Counted from the first letter of the stretch, positions 22,291-32,906 are shown. The stretch: DNA of 64,000 nt from SHZI01 sp963698405 (GCA_963698405.1 CAVOQT010000017.1:508387-572386), one strand, 5' to 3'. Made by a program: numbers and translations. Notes: generated from the letters alone by a model not told the origin.

Positions 22291-23541
22291 AGCAGAAGTT
22301 CTGGCCATTCGCCCTGATCGTCATCCTGCTGGCCGCCTGCGGACGCCCCGCCGATCAGGCACAGGCGACATATGAAACCGTAGCGGTCAGCAAGCGCGAC
22401 ATACGGGTCGCGGTCGAAGCAGCGGGACAGATCGAGCCGGCGCTCACCGTGGAACTCAAGTCCAAGGCCTCTGGCCAGATTCTTGAGCTCAAGGCAGAGA
22501 CCGGCCAGCTCGTCGAGGCCGGCACGCTGCTGGTGCAGATCGACAAGCGCAATCCGCGCAATTCGCTGGCCCAGGCGCAGGCGCAGCTGGAAGCAGCCAG
22601 GGCACGCCGCTCGATTGCCGAGGCACAGAACAAGCGCTCGGCAGACGCTGCTGGAAGAGAAGATCCTCAACGACGTTGAGTACGAGCAGTCGCAACTCGA
22701 GCTGGCCAATGCGAAGGCGGATGTCGTGCGGTCAGACGTCGCGGTAGAAACTGCCCGGATACAGCTCGACGATACGGACCTGCGCGCTCCGATCACCGGC
22801 ACGATCATCGAGAAGCTGGTCGAGGAAGGCCAGGTGATCTCCTCACCGACCATGGATGTCGGCGGCGGTACCTTGCTGCTCAAGATGGCCGATCTCAGCA
22901 GCGTACAGGTACGCACGCTGGTCGACGAAACCGACATCGGCAAGATCACGCCCGGCCTGCCGGCCGTGGTGACGGTCACCGCGTTTCCCAACCAGCCCTT
23001 TACCGGCAAGGTACTCAAGGTTGAACCGCAGGCCAGCGCCGACCAGACGGTCACGACCTTTGCCGTGCGCATCGTGCTGAACAACGACAATGGTCTGCTG
23101 AAACCCGGCATGAACGCCGATGTCGCCATCCTGATCACTGAACGCAAGGGTGTACTGGCCATACCGACCAATGCGCTGCGCACTGACCGCGACCTCGCAA
23201 CCTCGGCGGGACTGGTTGGCCTCAGCGAGGAGATTGCACGCGAACAGCTGCGCGTTAACGCCCTGCCTGACGAAGCCAAAACGGCTACCGGTACCGGCGA
23301 CAGCTATCAGTTCAGCAACCGCTACTGGGTATTCGTGCAGCGCGACGGAAAACCCGTAGCCGTTGAGCTGCGAACCGGTATCACCGACCTGGACTACAGC
23401 GAAGTGCTGGCCGGCCTGCGCGAATCTGAGCTGGTTTACATGCTGCCAAGTTCGGGGCTGGTCGAGTCACAACAGCGCCTGCAGCAGCAGATGCGCAAGT
23501 TCACCGGCATGCCGGGCATGAGCGGGAGCAAGAAGGAGTGA
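22287..23541 (+). CDS. MacA-like periplasmic adaptor lipoprotein (one frameshift)
   Basis: Membrane-fusion protein bridging the MacB-like permease to an outer-membrane channel. The N-terminus FALIVILLAACG has a lipobox, so it is probably lipidated at Cys. The biotinyl-lipoyl halves (KSKASGQILELKAETGQLVEAG and LRAPITGTIIEKLVEEGQVISS) flank a coiled-coil hairpin (LAQAQAQLEAARARRSIAEAQ, then YEQSQLELANAKADVVRSDVAV). One inserted base near 22635 shifts the frame inside the hairpin (QNKRS/QTLLEEKIL). Total about 418 residues. A loop in the C-terminal third (SAGLVGLSEEIAREQLRVNALPDEAKTATG) is longer than in E. coli MacA. No TolC-type gene is nearby. Confidence 0.87.
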
Positions 23542-23545
23542 TGTC

Positions 23546-24753
23546 ATGCTGATCGCCGAAATGATTCTGGTTGCATTGCAATCGGTCAGGGCCAATCTGT
23601 TCCGCGCCTTTCTGACCATGCTCGGCATCATCATCGGCGTCGCCTCGGTGATCACCATGATCGCCATTGGCTCGGGCGCCAGGGCGGCAGTCGACGAACA
23701 GATCGATGCACTCGGCGCGAGCGTACTCAGCGTGCGTGCGGGCAGCATGATGCATATGGGCGTCGCCAGGAGCGCTGCGACACTCACCATCGACGATGCG
23801 ACCGCAATCGCCACCGGTGCGCCGTCGGTACGCGCGGTCGTGCCGGAGATCAGCGGGCAACAGCAGCTCAAGATCGGCAACCGGAACGAAAGCCTGCGCG
23901 TGCTCGGCGTCAGCGCAAACTTCGCTGATGTACAGGGCTACGAGCTGGCCTCTGGCCGCCTGTTCAGCCATGCGGAAGATGCCAGCCGCCGGACAGTCGC
24001 CATACTCGGCAGCGGCGTGCCGGCAAAGCTCGGCAGCAGCAGCACTGCAATCGTCGGCCAGACCGTCTACATCAAGGGACTTGCCTTCGAGGTGGTCGGT
24101 GTACTGGCAGAAAAAGGCGCCAGCGGTTTTCGCAATGTGGATGAACAGGTCTGGATCCCCTTCTACACCGCCCGCTACCGTGTCTATGGCACCGACCAGC
24201 TCGACTCGATCAGTGCGCAGATGGCGCCCGGCGTCACCGTCGAGCGGGCCATCGTCGAAATCGAGCGAGTGATGCGCCGTGAGCACCAGATAGCACCGGG
24301 CAAGGATAACGACTTCAGCATTGCCGACCCTCGCCAGTTCTTCAACGTGCGGGAAGCAGCTGCAGACATCTTCGCCATCCTGCTGGCCGGCATCGCCAGC
24401 ATCAGCCTGGTGGTCGGCGGCATCGGCATCATGAACATCATGCTGGTGACGGTCACCGAGCGCACCCGCGAGATCGGCATACGCAAGGCACTGGGTGCCA
24501 GCCGACGCAATATCTGCTGCAGTTTGTCATCGAAGCGATGGTGCTGTGCATGCTCGGCGGAACCGTCGGCATTCTGCTCGGCACCGGCATCGCTGCACTG
24601 CTGGCGAAGTTCGTCGGCTGGAACACGCAGGTCTCACCGATGGCAATCGCCCTCGCTTTCGGCTTCAGTGCTGGCGTTGGCCTGTTCTTCGGCATCTGGC
24701 CGGCGCGCAAGGCTGCGCGGCTCGATCCGATCGAGGCGCTGCGCTACGAGTAG
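23546..24753 (+). CDS. MacB-like ABC permease (one frameshift)
   Basis: FtsX/MacB-fold permease without a fused ATPase domain, about 403 residues. The N-terminal helix LFRAFLTMLGIIIGVASVITMIAIGSG is followed by a large periplasmic MacB_PCD domain. Three C-terminal helices follow, beginning ISLVVGGIGIMNIMLVTVTERTREIGIRKALGASRRN, the coupling motif. One base is missing near 24513 (ATATCTGCTG in place of ATATCCTGCTG); the last helix continues as FVIEAMVLCMLGG to PARKAARLDPIEALRYE, the canonical C-terminus. Shine-Dalgarno AAGGAG at 23533-23538 supports the ATG at 23546. It acts with the two preceding genes as a tripartite exporter. Confidence 0.9.
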
Positions 24754-24763
24754 GCACCTGGCG

Positions 24764-25347
24764 ATGCTGCGCAACACACCGAGATCGCTGGGGACTCATC
24801 ACACGCAGCCTGCACTGGCTGATGGCTGCCATGATCCTCGTCCAGCTGCCGCTCGGCTTTCTGATGGTCGATGCCTACGACGCGTGGCTGGCCGGTAACG
24901 GCGACCCGGCGCTGGTGATGAAACTCTCGCGGGCGCACAACACCAACGGCTTTCTGATCCTGATCCTCGTCATGCTGCGGCTGTCCTGGCGGCTCGGCAA
25001 CCCGTCACCGGCCTTGCCTGCCGCGACTCGTCGCCTGGCAACGCTTTGTCGCCCGGGCCACACATGTCGCCCTCTATGCGCTGCTGCTGATCTTCCCGCT
25101 CAGCGGCTGGGCGGCACTCTCCGCCTACGCCGGTGACTTCCCTATCTTTTTCTTCGCCCGGGATGATGTATTTCGCATCGTGCCGCAGGCTGCGCCGGGC
25201 TCACCCTTCAACAGCGACCTGTTCGGCGAGATACACGAGACCTGCTGGAAGATCGGTGCGGTTATTCTGCTGCTGCATATCTCGGCCGCACTCTGGCATG
25301 AGTACATCAGGCGCGACGGCGTGCTCTCACGAATGTGGCGCGGCTAG
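24764..25347 (+). CDS. Cytochrome b561-family membrane protein (two frameshifts)
   Basis: Small di-heme membrane cytochrome of the bacterial b561/YceI-neighbour type, about 193 residues after correction. His residues on four helices suit heme ligation: SLHWLMAAMILVQLPLGFLM, SRAHNTNGFLILILVMLRLSW, ATHVALYALLLIFPLSGWAA and LLLHISAALWHEYIRRDG. Two single-base insertions are needed: near 24790 (SLG/LITRSLHW) and near 25022 (PAAT/PRLVAWQRF). It starts 10 bases after the permease and ends convergently, overlapping the RND pump gene by 21 bases. These proteins pass electrons from quinol or superoxide across the inner membrane; the link to the upstream reductase fusion (both redox, both membrane) is suggestive only. 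Confidence 0.82.
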
Positions 25348-28300
25348 CGCCGGGGCACCACGGCGCCAGCGCCGCAGGTCCTCGCCGATGCCGAGCATTG
25401 CCGGGACGAACAGAAAGACGAGGAGCGGTGAGAACAGCAGGCCGAAGATCAGCGTCACGGCAATCGGCTGCACCAGCTGCGCCTGCAGGCTGCCTTCGAA
25501 GAGCAGACTGACCACACCGCCGATCGTCGTGCCGGTGGTCAGGATTACCGGGCGCAGGCGATCGCGAACTGCCTGCAGTACCGCATCCGAAAAAGCGGCT
25601 CCGCCCGCACGGTGCTGTTCAGTTGTCTGCAGCAGCACGATCGTATCGTTGACCAGTACACCGGACAGACCGAGCAGTGCCTGCAGGCTCAGCATGTTGA
25701 TGTTGTAGCCCATCACCCAGTGGCCAAATACGGCGCCGACCAGGCCCATGGGAATGATCGCCATGACGATCAATGGGCGCGTATAGCTGGAAAAAACCCA
25801 CGCAAGGATGATGTAGATACCCGACAGGGCGAGCATCAGTGAAGTACGGAATTCGCCCAGGGCGCGTGCCTGCTCAAGGGCCTTGCCCTTGAACTCGACC
25901 TGCACCCCATGCTTGCGCATCAGCTCCGGCAGCACCGAAGCCTTGAGCAGGGCTGCCACTTCATTGGTGGTCGTCACGTCGTAATCGACATCGGCAGAAA
26001 CGGCAACCTGACGCAGACCATCCTCACGACGGATCTCCGAGAAACCAATCCGTGATTTGAGATCCACCACCTCCGGAAGGGGGACTTCAGAGCCATCCGG
26101 CGCACGCAGATAGAGGTCGCGGATCGAATCGGCGCTGAACTCGGGCCTGGCCAGCTTGACGCGTACGATCACTTCCTCCTGGTCGCGGGGAAAGCGCTTT
26201 GCAATCGCCCCCTCGAAAGCATCTCGCACCTGCCGGGCGACGCCCTGGGTGGTGAAGCCCATCGCACGACCGGCCGGCGTGAGGTCCATCACCAGTTCCT
26301 GCTTGCCCCATGGCAGGTTATCGGAAGCAGAAACGATACCGGGGATATCAGCAACAAGATCCTGCAACTCAACGGCAGCTACCTTGAGCACCCGCAAAGG
26401 GGCTCCGGACAGGCGCATATCGAGGTCGCGTCCTGGCGGCCCTCCAGCGCTCATATCGATGACGCTGATGCGCTCCACGCCAGGCAGCAACTCAACTTCC
26501 TCCCGCCAGGCACGAATGAACTCCGCGTTGTGCACATCACGCAGATCGCCAGAGATCAGCTCAACCGTATAGCCTCCGGCATGGTCACCGGTCTGTATCG
26601 CCTCTCCCGGCCGCGACTCGTTGGTACCGGTACTGCCGACCTGATAGCGGATCAGTCCGCCGTGGCCATCGGTCAGCTTTGCCTCGGCAGCCCGTGCCGC
26701 GCGGCCCATCTCCTCGACCATCTTTTCGGTCTGCTCACGCGGCGTACCGGGAGTGAAAGAGAAGTTGCCGAAAAACAAGTCTGTCTCAGGTGATGCAAAA
26801 AACTCGAAGCCGACCCGGCCCGTGGCAAACATCGAGACAGTGAGGACCAGCGTACACAGGGTCGCCAGCACCGCGCTGTAGCGATGCCGGTAAGACTGCG
26901 CGGTTAATCGCGCAAAGCGCCCTTCACGAAAGGCACGGAAACGCACCAGAAAGCTTTCACGGGCCTCAACCAGGCGATATCCAGCCAGTGCAGGCCAGCG
27001 CCCGATACCGTTACCCGCACGCGCCAGACTGGCACCGAAGGGATTGACGTCCACCCCACCCTGCTTGTCCAGTCTGACCAGCGCATGTTTGAGATGCATC
27101 GGCAGGATCAGCAGGCACTCGACCAGACTGAAGAATACGGCGATACAGACGGTGATCGGCAACTCGCGGATGATCTTGCCAACCGTGGCGCCGATGGCGA
27201 GCACCGGCATGAAGCCCGCGATGGTCGTCAGCCCCGCTGCAATGACTGCCGGGGCCATGCGCCTGACAGCCGTCATCACGGCTTCGTCCGGACTGCTGCC
27301 GCGCCGATGCAGCACTTCTGCGCTCTCGGCGACAACGATCGCATCGTCGACGATGATGCCGATCGCCATCAGGATCGCAAACATGCTGATCAGGTTGAGG
27401 GACAGGCCCAGTGCCGCCATCGCCCCCAGGGTCGCCAGTATGGAAACAGGGATACCCCATGCAACCCACCACGCGATCCGCGCATTCATGAACAGGAACA
27501 GCACCAGCAGCACCAGCACGATGCCCTGCAGGCCGTTTTCGATCACCATCCGGACACGCTGTGTGGCCTGATCGGCGAACACGTCGTACATCTCCACCTT
27601 GAGGGTAGGTGGCAGCTCAGCGCGAAGTTCCTCCATATAGGCTGCGATGATCTTCTGGGCGTCCACCGAATCGACGCCGGGCGAACGCATCACCATCATG
27701 CCAATGGACTGGTATCCGCCTGCACGGCGTGACACCCCGCCTTCCTCGAAATCCTCACGGACCGTGGCGATATCCCGCAGTACCAGCTTTTCGCCAGAGC
27801 TGCGCGACACCACCTCGATATCAGCAAGCTCGCGTGCCGTGCGGGCCAGATGCTCAGTGCGCAGCTGGCGGGAGACACTGCCGCTCTCGATACTGCCCGC
27901 CGGCATGTCCATGCTCGAAGCAGCGATACGCGTGGCGATGTCGCCAGCGGTCAGGTCAAGCGCACGCAGGGTATCAGCCGGAATTTCCACATGGATTTCC
28001 GACTTTCGCAACCCCTGCATGCGGACCTCGGACTGCCCCAGATTGAGCAAATCATCACGGATACGCCGCGCATGCCGCTTGAGGGCAATCTCGGAAAAGG
28101 GGCCGGATATTTCGATACGGCAAACCAGATCGGTGTTGACGATCTGCGACACGACTGGCCGCTCCATGTCCTGCGGAAAGGTCGTGATCCGGGAAACCGC
28201 CGACTGCACATCGGTCAGCGCCTTGGAGATATTCACGCCATTGTCGAAGTCGACAACGATCTCGGCACGCCCCTCGGCCGCCACCGAGTCGACCCGGCTG

Positions 28301-28539
28301 ACCTTGGACAGGAAGCGGATCTCGGGCTCTATCGCTTCGAGGACATTGCTCTCGATGTCCTCGGGGCTGGCACCGGGCCACTGCACGGTGATGCGGATCT
28401 TCTCAATGCTGAAGTCGGGCAAAACCTGACGGGAGATATTTCCGGCGCCCCAGATGCCGAACAGGATCAGGATCCACATCAGCAAATTGCCAGCCACCGG
28501 ATGGCGGGCGAACATCGCGATCAGGCCGCGCTCTTCCAT
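25327..28539 (-). CDS. RND efflux pump inner-membrane subunit (AcrB/MdtB type)
   Basis: Intact 1070-residue proton-driven RND transporter. The N-terminus LIAMFARHPVAGNLLMWILILFG and QVLPDFSIEKIRITVQWPGASPEDIE are typical. The helix IAWWVAWGIPVSILATLGAMAALGLSLNLISM precedes ILMAIGIIVDDAIVVAE, which carries the two acidic residues of the proton relay. The second half has NLLFG.. porter loops and MLSLQALLGLSGVLVNDTIVLL. Relatives of this divergent type often lack a proven drug substrate. Its adaptor gene is 2 bases upstream, and a beta-barrel protein precedes that, all on the minus strand. It ends convergently with the cytochrome gene. Confidence 0.92.
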   Translation of the reverse strand: MEERGLIAMFARHPVAGNLLMWILILFGIWGAGNISRQVLPDFSIEKIRITVQWPGASPEDIESNVLEAIEPEIRFLSKVSRVDSVAAEGRAEIVVDFDNGVNISKALTDVQSAVSRITTFPQDMERPVVSQIVNTDLVCRIEISGPFSEIALKRHARRIRDDLLNLGQSEVRMQGLRKSEIHVEIPADTLRALDLTAGDIATRIAASSMDMPAGSIESGSVSRQLRTEHLARTARELADIEVVSRSSGEKLVLRDIATVREDFEEGGVSRRAGGYQSIGMMVMRSPGVDSVDAQKIIAAYMEELRAELPPTLKVEMYDVFADQATQRVRMVIENGLQGIVLVLLVLFLFMNARIAWWVAWGIPVSILATLGAMAALGLSLNLISMFAILMAIGIIVDDAIVVAESAEVLHRRGSSPDEAVMTAVRRMAPAVIAAGLTTIAGFMPVLAIGATVGKIIRELPITVCIAVFFSLVECLLILPMHLKHALVRLDKQGGVDVNPFGASLARAGNGIGRWPALAGYRLVEARESFLVRFRAFREGRFARLTAQSYRHRYSAVLATLCTLVLTVSMFATGRVGFEFFASPETDLFFGNFSFTPGTPREQTEKMVEEMGRAARAAEAKLTDGHGGLIRYQVGSTGTNESRPGEAIQTGDHAGGYTVELISGDLRDVHNAEFIRAWREEVELLPGVERISVIDMSAGGPPGRDLDMRLSGAPLRVLKVAAVELQDLVADIPGIVSASDNLPWGKQELVMDLTPAGRAMGFTTQGVARQVRDAFEGAIAKRFPRDQEEVIVRVKLARPEFSADSIRDLYLRAPDGSEVPLPEVVDLKSRIGFSEIRREDGLRQVAVSADVDYDVTTTNEVAALLKASVLPELMRKHGVQVEFKGKALEQARALGEFRTSLMLALSGIYIILAWVFSSYTRPLIVMAIIPMGLVGAVFGHWVMGYNINMLSLQALLGLSGVLVNDTIVLLQTTEQHRAGGAAFSDAVLQAVRDRLRPVILTTGTTIGGVVSLLFEGSLQAQLVQPIAVTLIFGLLFSPLLVFLFVPAMLGIGEDLRRWRRGAPALAAPHS

Positions 28540-28541
28540 GC

Positions 28542-29721
28542 CTAATCGGCGACCTTCCGGTCGATGACCTTTACGCCGACGCCGGCCTCGCGCAGCGACG
28601 TCGTCACTACCCGGTCGCCATCGGCGAGTACCGGTTCACCGGCGGAACGGAAAATGATGCGGTCACCATCATGCCCGAGTAACTCGATCCGGCGCTCGGC
28701 AAGCCGGCTGTCGACTATCACGTAGAGCATGTGGTCGCCGTAAAGGGCGCTTTCTGGTGCGACGAACACCTCGGCATATTCACGGTCCGGTACGCTGACC
28801 GAGACGAAAGCGCCGGGCCGGATATCCGCTCTCAGGCCGTCTTCAAATACTGCATAAACATCCACACCGCCGGTCGTCGAGATGATCTCTGACCCGACGC
28901 GGGCAATGCGTGCCGGATAGCCCAGATCACGTTCACCGACTTTCCAGGTCACGGTCACGGTGCGGCCGACCAGTTCTTCCCCGCTGCCCATGAGTCGCCC
29001 GTACTCGGCATTTGACAGCGAAAAACGCACTTCCAGCCGGCCGGTATCGGTCAGCTCGGCCACCTTGTCGTTGATGCCGAGCTGCTTGCCAAGATTCGCG
29101 TTGAGTTTGCCGACCACACCGGCATACGGGGCGACCAGCCGCGTATCGGCCAGATCATGGTCAGCACGTTCGACGTCGATACGCCGCTGCTCAACGATGG
29201 CTTCCTGCTGCTGCAGGCTGAGTTCCGCGTTATCCCGATCCCGCTCCGAAACGGTGTGATCGGCAAACAGAATCCCGATCCGCCGATACTCACGCTGCAG
29301 CTGATCCAGCCGCACCTCGGCTTCGCGCAACTGTGCGCGACGTTCCGCGAGCCGGGTTCGGTAGTGAAAGGGATCTATTTCGAGCAGCAATTCACCAGCA
29401 GCGACAAGGCCGCCTTCCTGGAAATTCGGGCCCATTTTTGCAATTGGGCCAGCCACCAGCGCGCGCAGCTCGCTGCGCCTCCCGGCCACGATTTCACCAA
29501 ACAGGGCGAGTTGCGGACGAATGGTCTGGCGGCGGATCTCCACCGACTTGACCGGCCAGACGCGCTCGGCATGCGGCTCCGGAACCAGTGACGGACGCGT
29601 CGCCACCAGCAGCGCGATCAGCGCTGCCGTTACCAGCAGCACCAACAGCGGTACACCGCCACGACGCGCCGCAAGCCGGCGGATCAGTGCAAACAGGACC
29701 CGAAAGGAATGAGGCAGACAT
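28542..29721 (-). CDS. RND periplasmic adaptor, HlyD/AcrA type (N-terminal frameshift)
   Basis: Membrane-fusion partner of the downstream RND pump, about 390 residues. A single N-terminal helix (VLLVTAALIALLVATRPSL) anchors it. A lipoyl half motif (ALVAGPIAKMGPNFQEGGLVAAGELLLEIDP), a coiled-coil hairpin (LAERRAQLREAEVRLDQLQREYRR to AIVEQRRIDVERADHDLADTRLVAPYAGVVGKLN) and beta-barrel domains follow. The continuous frame only begins at a TTG near 29645. An ATG at 29719-29721 followed by MSASF joins FRVLFALIRRLAARRGG if one inserted base is removed, giving a normal cytoplasmic tail before the helix; I prefer this start. The stop is 2 bases before the pump ATG, so the two are translationally coupled. 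Confidence 0.88.
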
Positions 29722-29763
29722 CGTTAAGCTTGACCGTTTCGGGGGTCCGGATAGTGGGAACAC

Positions 29764-30549
29764 TCAGAACCGAAACAGGGCTCCTGCAAACGGACCCTTG
29801 GTGACCAGTTCATCCATCAGGTCGTTATCACCCTTCTCGAACTGAAACTCGAGGTAACGGTAACCGGCATTCAGCTCGAAGGTATTGAAGCGGTACCCGA
29901 CCATGCCAATCGCCTGCCAGGTGAGATCCGAGTCGCCGGTACCAATATCGGCCTGACCACTGAGATACCAGTGCTTCGTCAGGTCAAAGCGGCCGCTGGC
30001 ACCAACGATGCCGTTCCAGTCACTGAAGGAATCCTTGCCACTGATGGCAAAGCCTTCAGGCCTCGATCCGTCAAGGTTCAGGTTCAGCTTGGCTTCAACA
30101 TCCAGATAGCGCAGTCCACCCAGAACATCGATGCGTATTTTTCCCTGATCCATCACGTTATAGCTGGCCGTCGGCGTGATGATCCAGCTCGACAGCTCGG
30201 CCTTGGCGCTACCCGTGACCGCAGGCTCCGGCACGGAAAAATCCTTCCGGTGAGAAAGGTCCATATAGACGAGGTCGGTTGCGAACGTCCACTTGTCCTT
30301 GCGGGCGGCAAAAACGCCCATGAAGGTCATGTCCAGGTTATCGAGAATGCTGTCAAAAGGTATGCTGATAGAGGTTCCGCCGGGCGTGGTGGAATTAAGT
30401 TCCGCGCCCCAGACGTAGATCTCGGCACCAAATTTCCAGCTACCCGGACTGCCGGTATTCGGCTCGCTGGCCAGAGCCGCCATGCTGCCGAAGCCCAGCC
30501 CGCCGATCAGGAGGGCCAAGAAAAATTTCATGTTTTCAAGTGACTTCAT
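29764..30549 (-). CDS. Predicted outer-membrane beta-barrel protein
   Basis: 261-residue exported protein with a signal peptide (MKFFLALLIGGLGFGSMAALASE). The mature part has alternating amphipathic strands (WKFGAEIYVWGAEL, WTFATDLVYMDLS, WIITPTASYNV, IRIDVLGGLRYLDVEAKL, WYLSGQADIGTGDSDLTWQAIGMVGYRF) and ends with aromatic Phe (GALFRF), as outer-membrane barrels do. Eight strands are plausible. I do not recognise a named family. It is 43 bases upstream of the RND adaptor and same-stranded, so it may share regulation, but it is far too small to be a TolC channel. The start could be at 30549 or 30531; both leave a signal peptide. Confidence 0.7.
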   Translation of the reverse strand: MKSLENMKFFLALLIGGLGFGSMAALASEPNTGSPGSWKFGAEIYVWGAELNSTTPGGTSISIPFDSILDNLDMTFMGVFAARKDKWTFATDLVYMDLSHRKDFSVPEPAVTGSAKAELSSWIITPTASYNVMDQGKIRIDVLGGLRYLDVEAKLNLNLDGSRPEGFAISGKDSFSDWNGIVGASGRFDLTKHWYLSGQADIGTGDSDLTWQAIGMVGYRFNTFELNAGYRYLEFQFEKGDNDLMDELVTKGPFAGALFRF

Positions 30550-30622
30550 CTGCTTCCGCCTCCGGCATTTGTTTATTCAGTTGATGACGCGCGAGTGTAG
30601 CAGCAGGAAACCTTTCTGCCAG

Positions 30623-31637
30623 CTACCGCACGGCCGGCACGACATGCCTGCCAATGATCGCGACAGCATCAGCGGGGTCGTCATGCAGACGCAAGGCCAG
30701 CTCATCGAGGCCGGCTGCCTTGAACTCCTGCAGTCTGTGCGATGTGCCGGTCCATTTCACCGAGATCACCGGTCGTGGTGATACCCTCAATCAGGGCATC
30801 GATGATCCGCTGCGGGACACCCTTGATGTCGCCGGACCGGTCGCGCCAGGCCGTGATGAACGGCGCCTTGTTGGCCTGGATGTAGCGGCAATCCTCGTCG
30901 TTCATGAAGCTGCCGATATGATGCGCGCTGAGCCAGCTGCGGATGATCAGCTCGCGCCGGGCTTCCTTCAGCGCCGCTGCCCGGTCGGCCTTGACGTGCC
31001 AGGCCCAGAAGTTGCTGACCCGGAACGGGCCGGCGCTCGCATCCCGGGCGGGCAGACTTTCCCTGACATAGCCCATGGCCGCAGCAGAAAACTTCGGCAC
31101 GGCATCACTGAGCACGATGCCATCCGCTTTCTGTGCGCTCATGCGGATCATCTGTTCCTTGCCCGCACCGGTATAGATCAGCGGCGGCACATCGCTGGCC
31201 CACCCTGCTGAAAAGTGGTTGGCCTTGTACATCTCGCCCTGGTAGTTCGTCACGGTCCGCTCGCCGCAGGCCTTCTTCAGGATCTCGGTCGCTTCGCGTA
31301 CCGCGCGCACCCGGCGCGCGATCGGGATACCCATGATCCCGTTCCACTCTGCGCCCCCGCCGACGCACAACGCGGCGCGGCCACTGCTGTACTCGTTCAG
31401 CGTCAGCAGCGCATTGGCCATCTTCAGCGGGTGCATCTCCCAGGGACTGACCACCATGACGCCGATCCCGATGCGCTTCGAGGCAAGCGCCAGCGGCACG
31501 AGACTCATGAATGCATCGCGCGCCGCTGAATAGTTCTGTACCCAGATCCGGTTGATGCCATGGCCTTCCGCCAGCAGGCCCAGCTCGGTGATCCGGGCCG
31601 GCGTCACATCCGGCTCGAGAATGATGTCGATTTTCAC
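30623..31637 (-). CDS. LLM-class flavin-dependent oxidoreductase (one frameshift)
   Basis: Bacterial luciferase-like monooxygenase, about 338 residues after correction, using FMN or F420. It begins at a GTG with MKIDIILEPDVTPARITELGLLAEGHGINRIWVQN, has the WEMHPLKMANALLTLNEYSSGRAALCVGGG barrel segment typical of F420/FMN LLM enzymes, and PLIYTGAGKEQMIRMSAQKADGIVL. A single inserted base near 30745 replaces the natural C-terminus LQEFKAAGLDELALRLHDDP..VVPAVR, which ends at the TAG at 30623-30625, with a short false tail. It is divergent from the SGNH hydrolase gene. The substrate is unknown; members act on alkanes, nitriles, and cofactor intermediates. Confidence 0.85.
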
Positions 31638-31764
31638 TGCAGTCTCCTGGCCAGCATCGGGACCGGAAACGTTATGATACGGCCATGGTCCGAATGACCT
31701 TCGATACTACAGCAAGGCTGACCGAACCGCGGCGCGTGGGACGATAGCCCTGGATGATATTCAG

Positions 31765-32895
31765 TTGAAAAAACAGTTGCTGGCTAATCTCGTTCTGGTC
31801 GTCTTGTCCACCGCCTTCACACTCGGGATTGCGGAAGTCGGCCTGCGTCTGCTCGCACCAAACCTGGCCAGCGAACCTGTCACTTCCAATCAGTACAACT
31901 TCTATCGCTACGACCCGACCCTCGGCTGGTCCAACATACCGGGGGCACGGGGTGTGTTCTCGCGAGCCGAGTTCAGCTACGAGCTGAACATCAACAGCCT
32001 CGGTTTGCGCGGAGCGGAAATCACGCCGGACAAGCCTGCGGGCATGCGCCGAGTGGCTGTACTCGGCGACAGCTTTGTATGGGGGATCGGAGCGGCTGAT
32101 GAAGATCTGTTTACAGCCCTCCTGGCAGAATCCCTGCCCGCGACACAGGTACTGAACTTCGGCGTGGCCGGTTACAGCCCGATCCAGTATCACTTGCTGA
32201 CCGACAAGGTGCTCGCTCTCGATCCCGATGTCGTCGTCATCAGCTTCTGTCTTGGCAATGATTTTGCGGATGCCGTCTACTGGAATCGCTACGACTACTA
32301 CAAGCCATATGCCAGGTTCGATGAGGCCGGCCAGTTGGTCATCGACGGGTATCCGCTACCGAACATCAAACGTTTCCCGAGCCGCTACGACAGCGGCCTG
32401 TTTGCCTGGCTACACGACCGCTCATATCTGGTCCGCCTGACCGACGGATTCGTACGCGGGCTCAGTGGCGGGCTGGAGCGTTACGGCCAGAAAGGACCGG
32501 AAAACTTCGAAGAAAGCGATATCTACCTGCAACCGGACAAGCCCTCTACCGAACAGGTCATGCGCATCAACGGGAAGTTGCTCGAAGCGATGTCAAAGGC
32601 ATACCAGGCACGCGGCATTCCGGTGATCGTGCTGGCTGTACCGACCAAGTGCGAGCTTGGCCAGTGCTATACGCTGGAAGGCCGCAGCAGTGCAGCACGC
32701 GAATTACTCGGACGCGCGGTCAGCGGACTGCCGGTCTCGTTGATCGACCCGGGCGATGGATTCAGCAGCGCGGATTTCTGGACAAAGGACGCCCACTGGA
32801 ATGCCGCAGGTCACCGCAAGGTTGCCGAAGCCCTGCTGCCTGCCGTGAGCGCCGCACTGACAGCTCGCGGGACTTCAGGCCGGCAGGACGACTGA
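31765..32895 (+). CDS. Membrane-anchored SGNH/GDSL hydrolase
   Basis: 376-residue protein with a TTG start and an N-terminal signal anchor (LLANLVLVVLSTAFTLGIAEVGLRLL). The SGNH blocks are visible: block I Ser in VAVLGDSFVWGIG, a block II-like glycine in NFGVAGYSPIQYHLL, block III Asn in CLGNDFADAVYWNRY, and block V Asp-x-x-His in TKDAHWNAAGHRKVAE. Such hydrolases remove or transfer acyl groups, often on extracellular sugars; periplasmic AlgX/AlgJ-like relatives acetylate polysaccharide. No upstream ATG is in frame after the stop just before it, so TTG at 31765 (or CTG at 31750) is the start. It ends 11 bases from the convergent DUF5989 gene. Genes of this type recur beside carbamoyltransferase/SxtJ/DUF5989 trios, which makes a shared substrate plausible. 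Confidence 0.85.
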   Translation: MKKQLLANLVLVVLSTAFTLGIAEVGLRLLAPNLASEPVTSNQYNFYRYDPTLGWSNIPGARGVFSRAEFSYELNINSLGLRGAEITPDKPAGMRRVAVLGDSFVWGIGAADEDLFTALLAESLPATQVLNFGVAGYSPIQYHLLTDKVLALDPDVVVISFCLGNDFADAVYWNRYDYYKPYARFDEAGQLVIDGYPLPNIKRFPSRYDSGLFAWLHDRSYLVRLTDGFVRGLSGGLERYGQKGPENFEESDIYLQPDKPSTEQVMRINGKLLEAMSKAYQARGIPVIVLAVPTKCELGQCYTLEGRSSAARELLGRAVSGLPVSLIDPGDGFSSADFWTKDAHWNAAGHRKVAEALLPAVSAALTARGTSGRQDD

Positions 32896-32906
32896 CAGCT
32901 CTCGCC

